DNA of 64,000 nucleotides from Thiotrichaceae bacterium (GCA_029939505.1 JAOZSV010000001.1:1-64000), one strand, 5' to 3'; counted from the first letter of the stretch, positions 9,365 through 18,746 are shown. The notes: generated by a model not told the origin, from the sequence alone. Made by a program: numbers and translations.

Positions 9365-12300
9365 ATGAAAAAAATGGAACCATACAAAGGCTTACGCCCC
9401 TACGAAGAACAAGATCAAGAAAATTTTTTTGGTCGAGAGGCTGAAAAACAAATCTTAATTGACAAAATCTTAACCAATAAGTTGACGTTGTTATTTGCAG
9501 CAAGTGGGGTTGGTAAAAGCTCGTTGTTGCAAGCGGCGGTGATACCACAGTTGAAAGCACCGTTAGGTAAAAATCGGGATGTGATTTATCATCATAAATG
9601 GTTTGCTGATCCTGAAGCCGATTTAAAACAAACATTTCTTGATTATTTTCAAGAAAATCATAAAATCAGTGCGGAGTCTTTAGATACGTCATTACCTTTG
9701 CCGGCGTTTTTGCGTTTTTGTACGATTTTTGTTAATGAGCCGTTGGTGATTATTTTAGATCAATTTGAGGAATTCTTTAATTATCAACGCCATAGAAAAT
9801 ATTTTAAGCCTTTTGTTCAACAACTGGCGGAAGCGGTGCTGGATCGAGACACGCCGACGGTGTTTGTGTTTTCCATGCGTGAAGATTTTGCTTTGGAATT
9901 AGATGCTTTTAAGCCTGAGTTGCCAACATTATTGTTTAATAATTTTTATCGTTTAAAAAAGTTAACAAAGGAAAAAGCGAAACAGGCGATTGTTGCCCCA
10001 TTAAAATCTCTTGATTTTAGTTATGAATCTGGTTTGTTAGATATTTTGTTGGATGATTTAAGTAAGCGTGAACAGAAGGAACATTTTGATAAAGATACCA
10101 ATTTGTTGGATAACCCTTTTTTTGTTGAGCCTCCGAATTTACAGATTGTCTGTATGCAGTTGTGGAAAATCGATCAAGATAATCCGCATAAGCAAATAAC
10201 CATTGCGACTTACAAAAAGCAAGGACGGGCAACCAACATATTAAAGAATTATTTTGTGGAGCGGGTGCAGCAGTTATCTTCCAACGATAAAAAATTGGCT
10301 TCCGCAGCGTTTAATTATTTAGTCAACAAACACGGCACAAAAATGGCGTATCCGCTGGGCGATTTGGCGAAACAATTACGGGTGGATGAATCAACACTCG
10401 GTCAAACGCTGGATAAATTAGAGCAAGCCCGCATTTTACGCCGCCAAAAACGCCAAAATGTGTTGTGGTATGAACTCTACCATGACATTTTTTCCAAGAG
10501 TATTTATGACTGGAATGAACACTATAAAACTCGGCAGCGTATTAAAAAACTAGCGATAGGCACTGGTACGGTGTTTGCCAGTGTTTTTTTGTTGTTTCTG
10601 GGAAATGATTGGTGGGTGAACTATACGACTTACCATCTCCGTTTAAGTCTGAAAGCGGGCATCTCCGATACGATTGAAGTGTATCAGGGCAAACAAGGCA
10701 GTGCTGATATTTTTGGACAGCAAAAATTTCGATATGAAGTCAACTCTACTCGTGCCAATATTGAAGCAGATAAGTTGTTTCAGCAAAAGCCTATTGAAAA
10801 AATTGAACAATTAAATAAGGATTTGGTTAGGGCATTTCCGTTAGCAAAACGATTAGAAGCGGATTGGGAAAACGGTGATATTGATAAAGTCTTATGTTTT
10901 GCGAATCAGTATATTGGCGGGCATAATAGGGACTTATCTCTTCAAACCATAGAACAGTTAGCCGGCTTTCGTTCAATTGAAAGTATTAATCGCTTAAAAA
11001 AACTGTTACCAACGCAAAAAAAAGAGTTAAAAGTAAAAATAATTGAGGCATTGGGAAACAGTAAAGCACCCTATCAAGTTCAACTCACCACTTTTTTATT
11101 GCCTTTTATAAAAGACGATGATATTTATATTCGTAGAAGTGTCACCAATGTACTGGCTCAATTGGGTACACATGAAACGGTTCAGCTGTTAATCGAATTG
11201 CTCAAAGATACCGATTGGAGAGTCCGCCGCAGTGCAGCAGACGGGTTAGGACAATTGGAAGCGCGTGAGGCGGTTAAGCCGTTAATCGAATTGCTCAAAG
11301 ACACTGATTCTCGTGTTCGTCGCAGTGCAGCAGACGGGTTAGGGCAGTTGGGGGCGCGTGAGGCGGTTCAGCCTTTAAAGGCATTACTCAAAGAGGGTAA
11401 TAAGAATGTCCGTTGGAGCGCGTTTTCAGCTTTAAGTCAGTTAGGCGTTCACGAATTGCCACAATTGAACAAAGAATTGACCACCTTGGAGGAACAATCT
11501 CGCCACCAAAGTGCGGGGCAACGTCAACAAGCGGCGGAAAAACTAGGAGAACTCTTTGTAGAACAAAGTGTTCATTTGCTCACGCCTTTACTTAAAGATG
11601 AACATTTTGGAACAAAAAAACAAGCGATTATTTCACTGAAACAAATTGGTGAAGAGCGAGCAGAGTGGTTGCGCCCCGTCTTACCTCAAATGCGCCCCTT
11701 GTTGGAAGACGCTAATATCCATATTCGCCGAAAAACAGTTATCGCACTCGGAAAAATTGTTTCCCAACTTTCTGAGGAAAAAGCACAATGGATCGAGCCA
11801 TTTGCTAATATTGCTAAGAACCAAGAAGAAATACTGGGTATCCGTATGGTTGCCCTGAAAGCCTTAGCAAAGTTAGGCACAGCGGCGGAACTTATCCTTG
11901 CCATGTTACAACCAGAAATGCTTGAACAAGAGAGCGATTCTTTTATCTTAACCGCCTTTACCGCATTAGGCGATATTCGTCATCCAGTTGCTTTAGATTT
12001 TCTGCATAAACAATTAGAGGATTTAACAGAACGTAAACGAATGTGGCGCGAAAAACGTGATACAGATACTCCTAAATCAACGCAAGCCCAAGTCTGTAAT
12101 GTCGCTTCAATCGTGGGCGATGAAAAAAATAGGTGGTTACAAAGCCAATGGGAAACTGACTTAGGTTATGCGATTGCCCAAATCGATCCTAAAAGTTCAG
12201 GGATAGCATTACTGAAACACGAACTGGCTGAAGTGAGAAAAGGGGCATGGCTGGCAATCGGTAAAGTTGCAAATATGAATATTATCAATGAGTTAGTAAA

Positions 12301-12586
12301 GCAACGACGTGAAAGTGAACCAGAACAAGCCCATTTTCGCCATGCCGCTTATCGGGCAATAGACAATGCCCTGATTACCATTGAAATGCAGGGCAATGCA
12401 CAAGATTTACTGGACTTAAAAGCATTGTTTAAAACGGTGAAACATGCGGGGATTAAAGATCGAATGGACTGGACGATTCTCTCTTTAGAACAGCGCATCA
12501 ACGAATCAAGTTCCACCGATGAAATCGGTGGAACAGAAACCGAGTTGCCGAATTTCCTCGTTTTCAGAGGCTTAGGCGTATCTTAA
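9365..12586 (+). CDS. nSTAND1 NTPase with HEAT repeats (copy A)
   Basis: A STAND-type ATPase, a class that often senses invaders in bacterial conflict systems. The nSTAND1 opening EPYKGLRPYEEQD..FFGRE is followed by Walker A AASGVGKSS (residues 45-53) and Walker B PLVIILDQFEEFF (about 125-140). A winged-helix-like stretch ends near residue 385. A single hydrophobic segment (about 397-415) should anchor it to the membrane. HEAT repeats of 31 residues (VRRSAADGLGQLGAREAVQP type, about four regular copies) are followed by degenerate helical repeats to the end. The paralogue at 20398 starts with MEPYKGL, so the true start may be the second ATG at 9374; neither has a good Shine-Dalgarno. The last 26 residues are absent from the paralogue and are encoded by a hairpin insertion that replaced the stop. 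Confidence 0.88.
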   Translation: MKKMEPYKGLRPYEEQDQENFFGREAEKQILIDKILTNKLTLLFAASGVGKSSLLQAAVIPQLKAPLGKNRDVIYHHKWFADPEADLKQTFLDYFQENHKISAESLDTSLPLPAFLRFCTIFVNEPLVIILDQFEEFFNYQRHRKYFKPFVQQLAEAVLDRDTPTVFVFSMREDFALELDAFKPELPTLLFNNFYRLKKLTKEKAKQAIVAPLKSLDFSYESGLLDILLDDLSKREQKEHFDKDTNLLDNPFFVEPPNLQIVCMQLWKIDQDNPHKQITIATYKKQGRATNILKNYFVERVQQLSSNDKKLASAAFNYLVNKHGTKMAYPLGDLAKQLRVDESTLGQTLDKLEQARILRRQKRQNVLWYELYHDIFSKSIYDWNEHYKTRQRIKKLAIGTGTVFASVFLLFLGNDWWVNYTTYHLRLSLKAGISDTIEVYQGKQGSADIFGQQKFRYEVNSTRANIEADKLFQQKPIEKIEQLNKDLVRAFPLAKRLEADWENGDIDKVLCFANQYIGGHNRDLSLQTIEQLAGFRSIESINRLKKLLPTQKKELKVKIIEALGNSKAPYQVQLTTFLLPFIKDDDIYIRRSVTNVLAQLGTHETVQLLIELLKDTDWRVRRSAADGLGQLEAREAVKPLIELLKDTDSRVRRSAADGLGQLGAREAVQPLKALLKEGNKNVRWSAFSALSQLGVHELPQLNKELTTLEEQSRHQSAGQRQQAAEKLGELFVEQSVHLLTPLLKDEHFGTKKQAIISLKQIGEERAEWLRPVLPQMRPLLEDANIHIRRKTVIALGKIVSQLSEEKAQWIEPFANIAKNQEEILGIRMVALKALAKLGTAAELILAMLQPEMLEQESDSFILTAFTALGDIRHPVALDFLHKQLEDLTERKRMWREKRDTDTPKSTQAQVCNVASIVGDEKNRWLQSQWETDLGYAIAQIDPKSSGIALLKHELAEVRKGAWLAIGKVANMNIINELVKQRRESEPEQAHFRHAAYRAIDNALITIEMQGNAQDLLDLKALFKTVKHAGIKDRMDWTILSLEQRINESSSTDEIGGTETELPNFLVFRGLGVS

Positions 12587-12645
12587 AAATGAACAAAAAA
12601 AAATCGGTTTTAAGACATTAAAATGCAAATAATCGTTTTCAACTA

Positions 12646-12674
12646 TTGACCGATTTCCAACGAAGAGGTATAAT
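12646..12674 (+). promoter_or_regulatory. Sigma-70-type promoter of the GlmS-like gene
   Basis: TTGACC (12646-12651) and TATAAT (12669-12674) are separated by 17 bp, a near-consensus sigma-70 promoter. Transcription should start near 12681, about 25 bp before the ATG at 12706, giving this gene its own promoter. Confidence 0.75.
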
Positions 12675-12705
12675 CAATTTCTTTTCAATTAACCGGTATG
12701 AATAA

Positions 12706-13419
12706 ATGACTCACAGCATTTTTTGTTTTTTGAACCCAACAGAGAACACTTTGAAACGTTTTAAAGTGTTACGTGATGTCTTAGCAGAAGAGAACAAACG
12801 GCTCGAGCTAGGAATATGTACTCTCCAGAAAAACGAGCCGATTCAATTTCAGTACGCTTATGATCTGTCTTCGTTGTTAAACGACTGGCAATTCAACGGT
12901 GGTTTGGGAATCGCTTTTTTTCGCCCAACCCCAATTGGTTCATCCCAAAACTGCGTGATGCCCTTCTATTCAATCGGGCAGATTGCAGTGGCGTACCTCG
13001 GCGTTATCGACAATCTCCCTGAAATACAGGAAAAATTGATTTCTGATGGAGTTCAGTTTTATTCCAAAAACAATGGGGCGGAAACGCTCTCTTATTTGTT
13101 TCAGCATTATTTGGAAATCGATCATCTTTCACCGATTGAAGCGATGAAAGCGATGATGAAAAAATTGAAGGGGCATTTTACCCTCATGGCATTAATAACA
13201 GAAGGAAAATGGTTGATGGTCGGATGTCATGATTATTCATTATCTGTGGGCAATAATAACGAGACCGTCTATTTCTGTACTGAACCAGAAATATTGGCTC
13301 AATTTTCCCCCTCAATGATTTCAGTCTTCGGGGAGAAAAAACCGACGATATTTTCTGCCACATCATCTCAATCCGATATTCTCTCGCTAGATTCTCTCCA
13401 GATTCTCTTTAGCGTGTAG
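12706..13419 (+). CDS. Degenerate GlmS-like class II glutamine amidotransferase domain
   Basis: This 237-residue protein follows the order of the Ntn-type glutaminase domain of GlmS: GIAFFRPTPIG (for GIAHTRWATHG), then IAVAYLGVIDNLPEIQEKL (for the HNGIIENY loop), NGAETLSYLFQHYL (for TDTEVIAHL), KLKGHFTLMALI and a C-terminal strand. The nucleophilic Cys that normally follows Met1 is missing (MTHS), the oxyanion Asn of HNG is replaced (YLG) and the conserved Asp of the TDTE motif is gone. Cys7 could serve only after N-terminal processing. It is therefore probably a non-catalytic ligand-binding or scaffold version. No sugar-isomerase domain follows. It sits with its own promoter between the two conflict modules. 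The family call rests on motif order and is moderately sure. Confidence 0.62.
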   Translation: MTHSIFCFLNPTENTLKRFKVLRDVLAEENKRLELGICTLQKNEPIQFQYAYDLSSLLNDWQFNGGLGIAFFRPTPIGSSQNCVMPFYSIGQIAVAYLGVIDNLPEIQEKLISDGVQFYSKNNGAETLSYLFQHYLEIDHLSPIEAMKAMMKKLKGHFTLMALITEGKWLMVGCHDYSLSVGNNNETVYFCTEPEILAQFSPSMISVFGEKKPTIFSATSSQSDILSLDSLQILFSV

Positions 13420-13748
13420 GTTGGAGTTTGTCCTGAACACCAACTTATTGGTTCCTAGACCTGACAGGTTTTTGAAACCTGTACTAGATATGTTATGATT
13501 GGTTATCGTATGACTAGATAGTGTCCATCCGAAAACACCTCCAAAGCTAAAGCGTTGGACTCCAAGAGGCCCGTTGTTTGGAGCGTTGGACTCCAAGAGG
13601 CCCGTTGTTTGGAGTTCAACGCTTCAGCTTTGGGATTTTTAAAGCCGTTTCCGGATGGACACTAGATATGTACTGAATCATAAATTATCGAATATTTTGG
13701 AGTCCAAAGCTTCAGCTTTGGGAAATTGATTGAAAAAAGGAGAAACCA
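13420..13748. other. Gene-free stretch with repeats and an E1 element
   Basis: No gene is visible. It contains a broken GACCTGACAGG palindrome (13451-13483), the E1 element at 13520-13663 and a GGAGTCCAAAGCTTCAGCTT unit near 13700. An AAAGGAG ribosome binding site for the next gene lies at about 13736-13742. Confidence 0.8.
13520..13663. mobile_element. MITE-like element, family E1, copy 1
   Basis: This 144-bp element has terminal inverted repeats AGTGTCCATCCGAAAAC and GTTTCCGGATGGACACT (one mismatch) and is flanked on both sides by AGAT, a 4-bp target duplication. The interior holds repeated AGCGTTGGACTCCAAGAGG units and no ORF, so it would need a transposase supplied in trans. Confidence 0.88.
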
Positions 13749-14126
13749 TTGGTGAAAAAGAAGCCTAAAAAACCCGATAAAACAGTACGTGATGTACTTT
13801 ATGATTGGGCAAGTAAAGAAATTTTACTGACCCATCAAGTTTATTCTCGACATATTGCAGAAGCTGCCCATGATGAAGCTTATGAATATTATGAAACACT
13901 CAAAGCTAATATCTCAAAACCAGAATCTGTTGTCATCAGTAAAACCGATAAACATACGAGAATTGTGAATATTAAACTGGTTAAGAGAAAACATAAATAT
14001 TTCAGGGTGGTGATTAGATATGGCGATATTTGGAATCGATTACTGGGAGCTAAAAATTATATTCTGACTTTTTATGGCGCAAACTCACCGATTACTGGAG
14101 AAACCGTTTATGTTTCAAATCATTAA
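13749..14126 (+). CDS. Small uncharacterised protein, possibly a toxin-like nuclease
   Basis: This 125-residue basic protein starts at TTG 13749 or, more likely, GTG 13752, about 9 bp after AAAGGAG. It has a Lys-rich N-terminus, an alpha-helical middle (SRHIAEAAHDEAYEYYETL) and a beta-rich end (HTRIVNIKLVKRKHKYFRVV, then KNYILTFYG). This layout recalls small nuclease-fold toxins of the barnase/RelE-like group, but no catalytic set can be named with confidence. It overlaps the next gene by 17 bp, so the two are probably translated together, an arrangement common in toxin-antitoxin pairs. I do not recognise the family. Confidence 0.6.
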   Translation: MVKKKPKKPDKTVRDVLYDWASKEILLTHQVYSRHIAEAAHDEAYEYYETLKANISKPESVVISKTDKHTRIVNIKLVKRKHKYFRVVIRYGDIWNRLLGAKNYILTFYGANSPITGETVYVSNH

Positions 14127-14439
14127 TGACAATGAACTTCAAATCAGAAAGATTGAACGCGATAAACAACTAGATGTATTTATAGCACATCTAAGAGAAA
14201 TCACCCATCCCTTAGAAACGGAAGTGGCCCCTTTGTTTGATGGTAATATTCTGTTCAAAGTGGATTCTGTTACTGGTGAACTGGTACAAATTTTTATTTA
14301 TGATTTCTCCATTGTACGTCGTAAGCTCTTAATGAATTTAATTTTTGTTTATACGACAGCAACTATTAAAAATTGGCTTAAAATGCTCATTGCCAGTTTC
14401 AATCTGGGAAAAAATACCAAAATTTTGGCGCATTCTTAG
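14110..14439 (+). CDS. Small uncharacterised protein, partner of the preceding gene
   Basis: I prefer ATG 14110 (MFQIINDNEL) over the longer ORF start at 14074, because GGAG lies 9 bp upstream and translation coupling to the preceding gene is then natural. The 109-residue product is acidic at first (ERDKQLDVFIAHLREI) and then contains a beta pattern (LFDGNILFKVDSVTGELV) and a hydrophobic helical end. It could be the antitoxin or immunity partner of the upstream gene, but this is inferred only from size, overlap and order. Direct repeats begin soon after its stop, so the C-terminus could be altered. Confidence 0.55.
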   Translation: MFQIINDNELQIRKIERDKQLDVFIAHLREITHPLETEVAPLFDGNILFKVDSVTGELVQIFIYDFSIVRRKLLMNLIFVYTTATIKNWLKMLIASFNLGKNTKILAHS

Positions 14440-14474
14440 CAATTTCATTCAAAATGAATATACTCAGCCATTAG

Positions 14475-14595
14475 CCTTGAAATCAATTTCAAGGCTAAAA
14501 GCTAAAGCAGGCTCAGCTAAACTTTCTTTTAGTCTGTTTTAACAGACTTGAACTGTCAGCCTTGCAATTGATTTCAAGGCTGAGTCGTTACGAAA
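14475..14595. repeat. Dispersed inverted repeat upstream of trypsin-SIR2 copy B
   Basis: CCTTGAAATCAATTTCAAGG and AGTCTGTTTTAACAGACT lie in the same order as at 43691-43813, and the right half matches 6376-6445. Homology with the region upstream of copy A continues up to the start codon, which marks the edge of the duplicated unit. Confidence 0.85.
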
Positions 14596-14649
14596 AAACG
14601 GCCCGTTTCTAAAATGTTAAATTGATTCCAAAAAACCTAAAATACAACA

Positions 14650-16695
14650 ATGCCTAAACCTAACTTAAATAACGCCATCGTCCGCATCCTAATAGAAGAC
14701 AGCGAACCACGTCAACCATTAGGAGCCGGCTTTTTGGTGTCGTCCCGCCATATTTTGACGTGCGCTCACGTTATCATCGACGTACTTGATCTCCCAGAAA
14801 ATACACGCGAAGCACCAGAAGGTCTCATTTATCTTGATTTTCCATTACTAGATGATAAACAGACCCTATCCGCAACAGTATATAAATGGTCTCCTGTCAA
14901 AGAGAGTGCAAAGGGCGAGTTTGAAGAAGATATTTGTGTTCTTGAACTCTCTCCAGAAACCGTTTTACCTGATAAAGCGGAGCCAATTCCCATCATTGTT
15001 CTTGAGCAGGAAGCCCATTTTAATGATCGCGCTGTGCGAATGTTCGGTTTTCCAGAAGATAAAGAGAATGGGGATTGGTTAAACGGCACATTGCAAGGAA
15101 CCATCGGGAATGGGTGGGTGCAACTGGAAAGTGAAGTAGGGCGGCGGGGCGTTTTGCCAGGCTTTTCTGGCACAGCGATCTGGGATAAAGAGGGAAACGC
15201 CGTCATTGGTATGATGGTCAGTATCTATGCAGGTGAAGTAGATACTTCCGCTTACATGATACCTGCTTATAAATTTATTGAAGTTTCACCCGAATTAGAG
15301 CAGCTTTGCACCATCAAAAGAAGACTTATCAATAGACAAAAACCATCGTCTGTATTTGAAAAACTCAAAGATAAACTGCCGAGTGGAAAATCAACCAGTT
15401 TGACAAATAAAGTGCATCAGTTAGAAACGGAAATCAAAGAGACCGAACATAAAATGATCACGAAGGAAATAGACGAAGCGCGGCGTTTGGAACGCAACCA
15501 CGCTTATTCCCAGGCACTTGAACAATGGCAAAACATACAATCACTTTTGCCTGATGATATTCGAGCATCAGAAGCGATTCAAGCGTTGGAGGAAAAAATT
15601 GCTCTTAAAAAACGGGTGATTGATGTTCAAAAACGTTTGATCAAACATTTTAAAGCGTTGGGAGCAACCTATCTCCAAATAGATGTGCGTTTAAGACGCA
15701 TGAAAAAAGAAGGAGTGGATGACGAAGCAGAAACCCTGTTAAATATTATCGAACAATTTTTAAATCAAGACATTTCTACCGATGATTTGACTGAATTTTG
15801 GTCAAGTTTAGACTCACAGCCTTCAAAGACAAAGGTTGACGCGCTCAACTATCAAGCATTAGCAGCGCGTTTAGAACGGGGTGATATTGTGATTTTTTTA
15901 GGCAGCGATTTATTGCCCAGTCTTTGTGATCAAAACTTATCAAATGCTGAAATTGTGAAAGGTTTAGCCAACTATGTCAATTATCCAAATTTTAATGGGG
16001 ATTTTCCAGAGATTTGCGAATACATTGACATGAATAATCAATTTGGGCGGCAATTATTATCTGATAAATTGCAAACATTGGTTGAACCTAAAAAGCCATC
16101 TATCGCGCTTTATCAGTTATTTGCTTCGCTTAGAAAGCCCCTGTTATTGATTTCAGCAACCTATGATACACGTCTTGAGCAAACCTTTCAGGCGCGTAAG
16201 AAAAAATTTGTGGTACTGTATCATCATTCTGATAAAAAGAATACCGATACCTTATTTCTTGATTATTCTGATAAAACGGAAATTCAACAATGCTCAAATG
16301 AAACCTTATCAGGATTGCCCTTATTAGAACAAGGTTATTCTGTGATTTACAGAATGTTAGGGCGTATGGGTGCTGATGATTCGTCTAAAGCATTAGTTGT
16401 CTCTGAAAAGGATTATTTCACTTTTACGCAATATCAAGATAAATTGATTCCAAATTATGTGGTGAAACAATTAAGGAATCGGGGATTTTGGTTATTAGGG
16501 CATCACCCAAAAAATTGGGATAAACGTTTGATTATTAACATAATATTGAGTAAACGCACCAATGAAGAACCCGCCCTCACAATCTTTCAAGAAACGGAAG
16601 AGTTTTGTCGCCTTTACCTGAAAAACAAACAAATTGAAAATTATCCGATTGATTTGAAAGTGTTTGTGGAAAATTTGCAGGCGCAATTGCCATAA
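14650..16695 (+). CDS. Trypsin-like serine protease fused to a SIR2-like domain (copy B)
   Basis: Paralogue of the 6503 gene. Over the first 215 residues it differs from copy A at only a handful of positions, and it keeps the His, Asp and Ser of the triad (LTCAHVI, EEDICVLEL, PGFSGTAIW). It has about 30 extra residues in the linker (around KLPSGKSTSLTNKVHQLETE), consistent with a flexible tether. The C-terminal SIR2-like region (VIFLGSDLLPSLCD, ISATYDTRLEQ, FWLLGHHPKNWDKRL) is more diverged than the protease, and again Leu stands where the LHG His is expected (RMLGR). The order trypsin-SIR2, nuclease, nSTAND1-HEAT is the same as in the first module. There is no Shine-Dalgarno, as in copy A. 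NAD-consuming activity is unproven. Confidence 0.82.
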   Translation: MPKPNLNNAIVRILIEDSEPRQPLGAGFLVSSRHILTCAHVIIDVLDLPENTREAPEGLIYLDFPLLDDKQTLSATVYKWSPVKESAKGEFEEDICVLELSPETVLPDKAEPIPIIVLEQEAHFNDRAVRMFGFPEDKENGDWLNGTLQGTIGNGWVQLESEVGRRGVLPGFSGTAIWDKEGNAVIGMMVSIYAGEVDTSAYMIPAYKFIEVSPELEQLCTIKRRLINRQKPSSVFEKLKDKLPSGKSTSLTNKVHQLETEIKETEHKMITKEIDEARRLERNHAYSQALEQWQNIQSLLPDDIRASEAIQALEEKIALKKRVIDVQKRLIKHFKALGATYLQIDVRLRRMKKEGVDDEAETLLNIIEQFLNQDISTDDLTEFWSSLDSQPSKTKVDALNYQALAARLERGDIVIFLGSDLLPSLCDQNLSNAEIVKGLANYVNYPNFNGDFPEICEYIDMNNQFGRQLLSDKLQTLVEPKKPSIALYQLFASLRKPLLLISATYDTRLEQTFQARKKKFVVLYHHSDKKNTDTLFLDYSDKTEIQQCSNETLSGLPLLEQGYSVIYRMLGRMGADDSSKALVVSEKDYFTFTQYQDKLIPNYVVKQLRNRGFWLLGHHPKNWDKRLIINIILSKRTNEEPALTIFQETEEFCRLYLKNKQIENYPIDLKVFVENLQAQLP

Positions 16696-16719
16696 GTCCT
16701 GAAGCACATCGAATCTGAT

Positions 16720-16771
16720 GGAGTCCAAACCTTCAGATTTGGCAGGGAGTCCAAACCTTCAGATTTGGCAG
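16720..16771. repeat. Two 26-bp direct repeats
   Basis: GGAGTCCAAACCTTCAGATT plus TGGCAG occurs twice in tandem, just after trypsin-SIR2 copy B. It belongs to the same family as the arrays at 9191, 19990 and 54090. Confidence 0.85.
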
Positions 16772-16866
16772 TCGGTCATTTCGAGTTTTTTCAAAAAACG
16801 GATCGTTTCTTTCCGCAAATTGTAAAAATCATTTCGCCATTTTCTTAATTATGGAGTTTAATACCA

Positions 16867-18591
16867 ATGAAACAAATACCTTATGGCATATCAAGCTACA
16901 AGACGATTCGCCAAAAAAATGCCTATTATGTGGATAAAACTCATTATATTCCACAAATTGAATCAGCCGGTGATTTTCTCTTTCTGATTCGTCCCCGCCG
17001 GTTTGGTAAATCGTCGCTATTGAGCATGTTAGAATGCTATTATGACATTGCACGAGCCGAAGAATTTGAGGCGTTGTTTGCCAAAACCTATATTCATGCA
17101 CATCCAACACCAGAAAAAAATGCCCATCTCATTTTGAAATTTGACTTTTCCCAAGTCAACCCTGAAATTGACAAAGTTGAATCTTCATTTAGTGCTCATA
17201 TTCGCAGTTGCTTATTCTTTTTTGGAAAAAAGTATCGTTCACTGTTAGATGATGATTATTTTGAAATGATCGAAACCTATCAAGAGGTTCATAGCAAACT
17301 CGAATTTGCTTTAAACTACATCGGCTATAAAGGGCATAAAGTTTATGTCCTGATTGATGAGTACGATAATTTCACTAACACGATTCTGACGACAGCAGGG
17401 CAAAGCCACTATCAAAAATTAACCCACGGCACGGGTTTTTTTCGCTTTTTCTTTAGCGTGTTAAAGGGGGGGACAAGTCAAGTTGACGCTGGTATAGCTC
17501 GTCTATTGATCACTGGCGTTTCACCCGTCACGATGGATGATGTCACCAGTGGTTTTAATATTGGCTTAAACATCAGTTTATACCCAAACTTTAACGAGAT
17601 TTTGGGGCTTAATGAACAGGATGTGATGACAATATTGAAGTATTATCAAGAACAGGGCTGCACATTACCCTATTTGAATGAGACACTTGCCCTGATGAAA
17701 ATGTGGTATGGCAATTACCTTTTTGCAAGAACAGCTTCAAATCATCTCTTTAATACCGATATGGTACTTTACTTTTTAAAAAACGTCATGGCTTATGAAG
17801 CCATTCCTGATGAGATGGTTGATCCCAATATCAAAGTCGATTACAGCAAACTACGCCATTTAGTGGTTCTTGATAGACGGCTCAACGGCAACTTTAGTCG
17901 TTTAAAGGCGATTATCGAAACAGGGCAAATTAATGCTGAAATTGCTATTAGCTTTCCAGTTGAAGATTTAATCAAACCGAATAACTTTATCTCGTTGTTA
18001 TACTATTTTGGTTTATTAACTTACCGAAGTGAAGAAGAACTGATTATTCCCAATCGTACCGTCAAAAAATTGATGTATAGTTATCTGCGTGATGGCTATG
18101 AAGAGGTCGATGTATTTAGCATTGATTTATGGCAGTTTGCTAACTTTGTTCGCAACATGGCGTACATCGGTGAATGGAAACCGGTTTTTGAATTTTTGGC
18201 TCAAGAAGTGGAGAAGCAAACTTCTATTCGGGATTATTTAAGCGGAGAAAAAGTGATCCAAACCTTTTTGTTAGCTTACTTGAACGTGACGGATTATTAT
18301 ATCACACGCACTGAAGAAGAAATGGGGAAAGGGTTTGTTGATTTATATCTTGAACCCTTTTTTGCGAAGTATGAAAAAGTCAAATATGGTTATTTGATTG
18401 AACTGAAATACATCAAGCGAGGCGATTTCACCCAGGAATTGCTCCAAGAAAAGATTGAGGATGCCAAAAATCAACTACAACAATATGCCACCGATTCACG
18501 AGTCATTGAGGGCAATCGGGGGGTCAATTTGCGATTAATTATGTTGATTTTTAATGGCTGGGAACTGGTTCATTTGGAAGAAGTGACTTAA
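16867..18591 (+). CDS. AAA-ATPase-like / PD-(D/E)XK nuclease protein (copy 1)
   Basis: Protein of the common AAA-ATPase-like plus PDDEXK_9 architecture. The opening IPYGISSYKTIRQKNAYYVD is typical of the family. Walker A is RPRRFGKSSLL (about residues 42-52) and Walker B is KVYVLIDEYDNFTN. The C-terminal nuclease-like core has VDLYLEP followed by YLIELKYI (D..ExK pattern, about residues 490-520). Family members are widespread and expanded in Bacteroidetes and large sulfur bacteria; their function is unproven. The paralogue at 26856 is nearly identical except for residues about 105-165, which are replaced. It stands between trypsin-SIR2 copy B and nSTAND1-HEAT copy B, but its lone style and duplication suggest it spreads independently. 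Confidence 0.85.
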   Translation: MKQIPYGISSYKTIRQKNAYYVDKTHYIPQIESAGDFLFLIRPRRFGKSSLLSMLECYYDIARAEEFEALFAKTYIHAHPTPEKNAHLILKFDFSQVNPEIDKVESSFSAHIRSCLFFFGKKYRSLLDDDYFEMIETYQEVHSKLEFALNYIGYKGHKVYVLIDEYDNFTNTILTTAGQSHYQKLTHGTGFFRFFFSVLKGGTSQVDAGIARLLITGVSPVTMDDVTSGFNIGLNISLYPNFNEILGLNEQDVMTILKYYQEQGCTLPYLNETLALMKMWYGNYLFARTASNHLFNTDMVLYFLKNVMAYEAIPDEMVDPNIKVDYSKLRHLVVLDRRLNGNFSRLKAIIETGQINAEIAISFPVEDLIKPNNFISLLYYFGLLTYRSEEELIIPNRTVKKLMYSYLRDGYEEVDVFSIDLWQFANFVRNMAYIGEWKPVFEFLAQEVEKQTSIRDYLSGEKVIQTFLLAYLNVTDYYITRTEEEMGKGFVDLYLEPFFAKYEKVKYGYLIELKYIKRGDFTQELLQEKIEDAKNQLQQYATDSRVIEGNRGVNLRLIMLIFNGWELVHLEEVT

Positions 18592-18603
18592 ATTTCAAGT
18601 TAA

Positions 18604-18713
18604 GTAGGTCGGGTTAGATGGCGCAGCAAAAAACGTAACCCGACACAGGCCATTTCTTAGGTAAATGTCGGGTTACGTTATCACGCGACGCTTGATAAGC
18701 TAACCCGACCTAC
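18604..18713. repeat. Hairpin repeat GTAGGTCGGGTTAG, intact copy
   Basis: GTAGGTCGGGTTAG and CTAACCCGACCTAC bound a 110-bp unit with a second internal pair (AACGTAACCCGACA/TGTCGGGTTACGTT). This copy is uninterrupted and shows the empty target site TTAGGTAAATG. The copy at 20046-20277 carries an E1 element at exactly that point. Confidence 0.9.
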
Positions 18714-18746
18714 CATACTTGCCCACCATTTCGAACTTTAAAACCA

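Noticed and set aside
14345-14542. 65-residue plus-strand ORF
   Set aside because: It overlaps the end of the 14110 gene out of frame and runs into a dispersed repeat.
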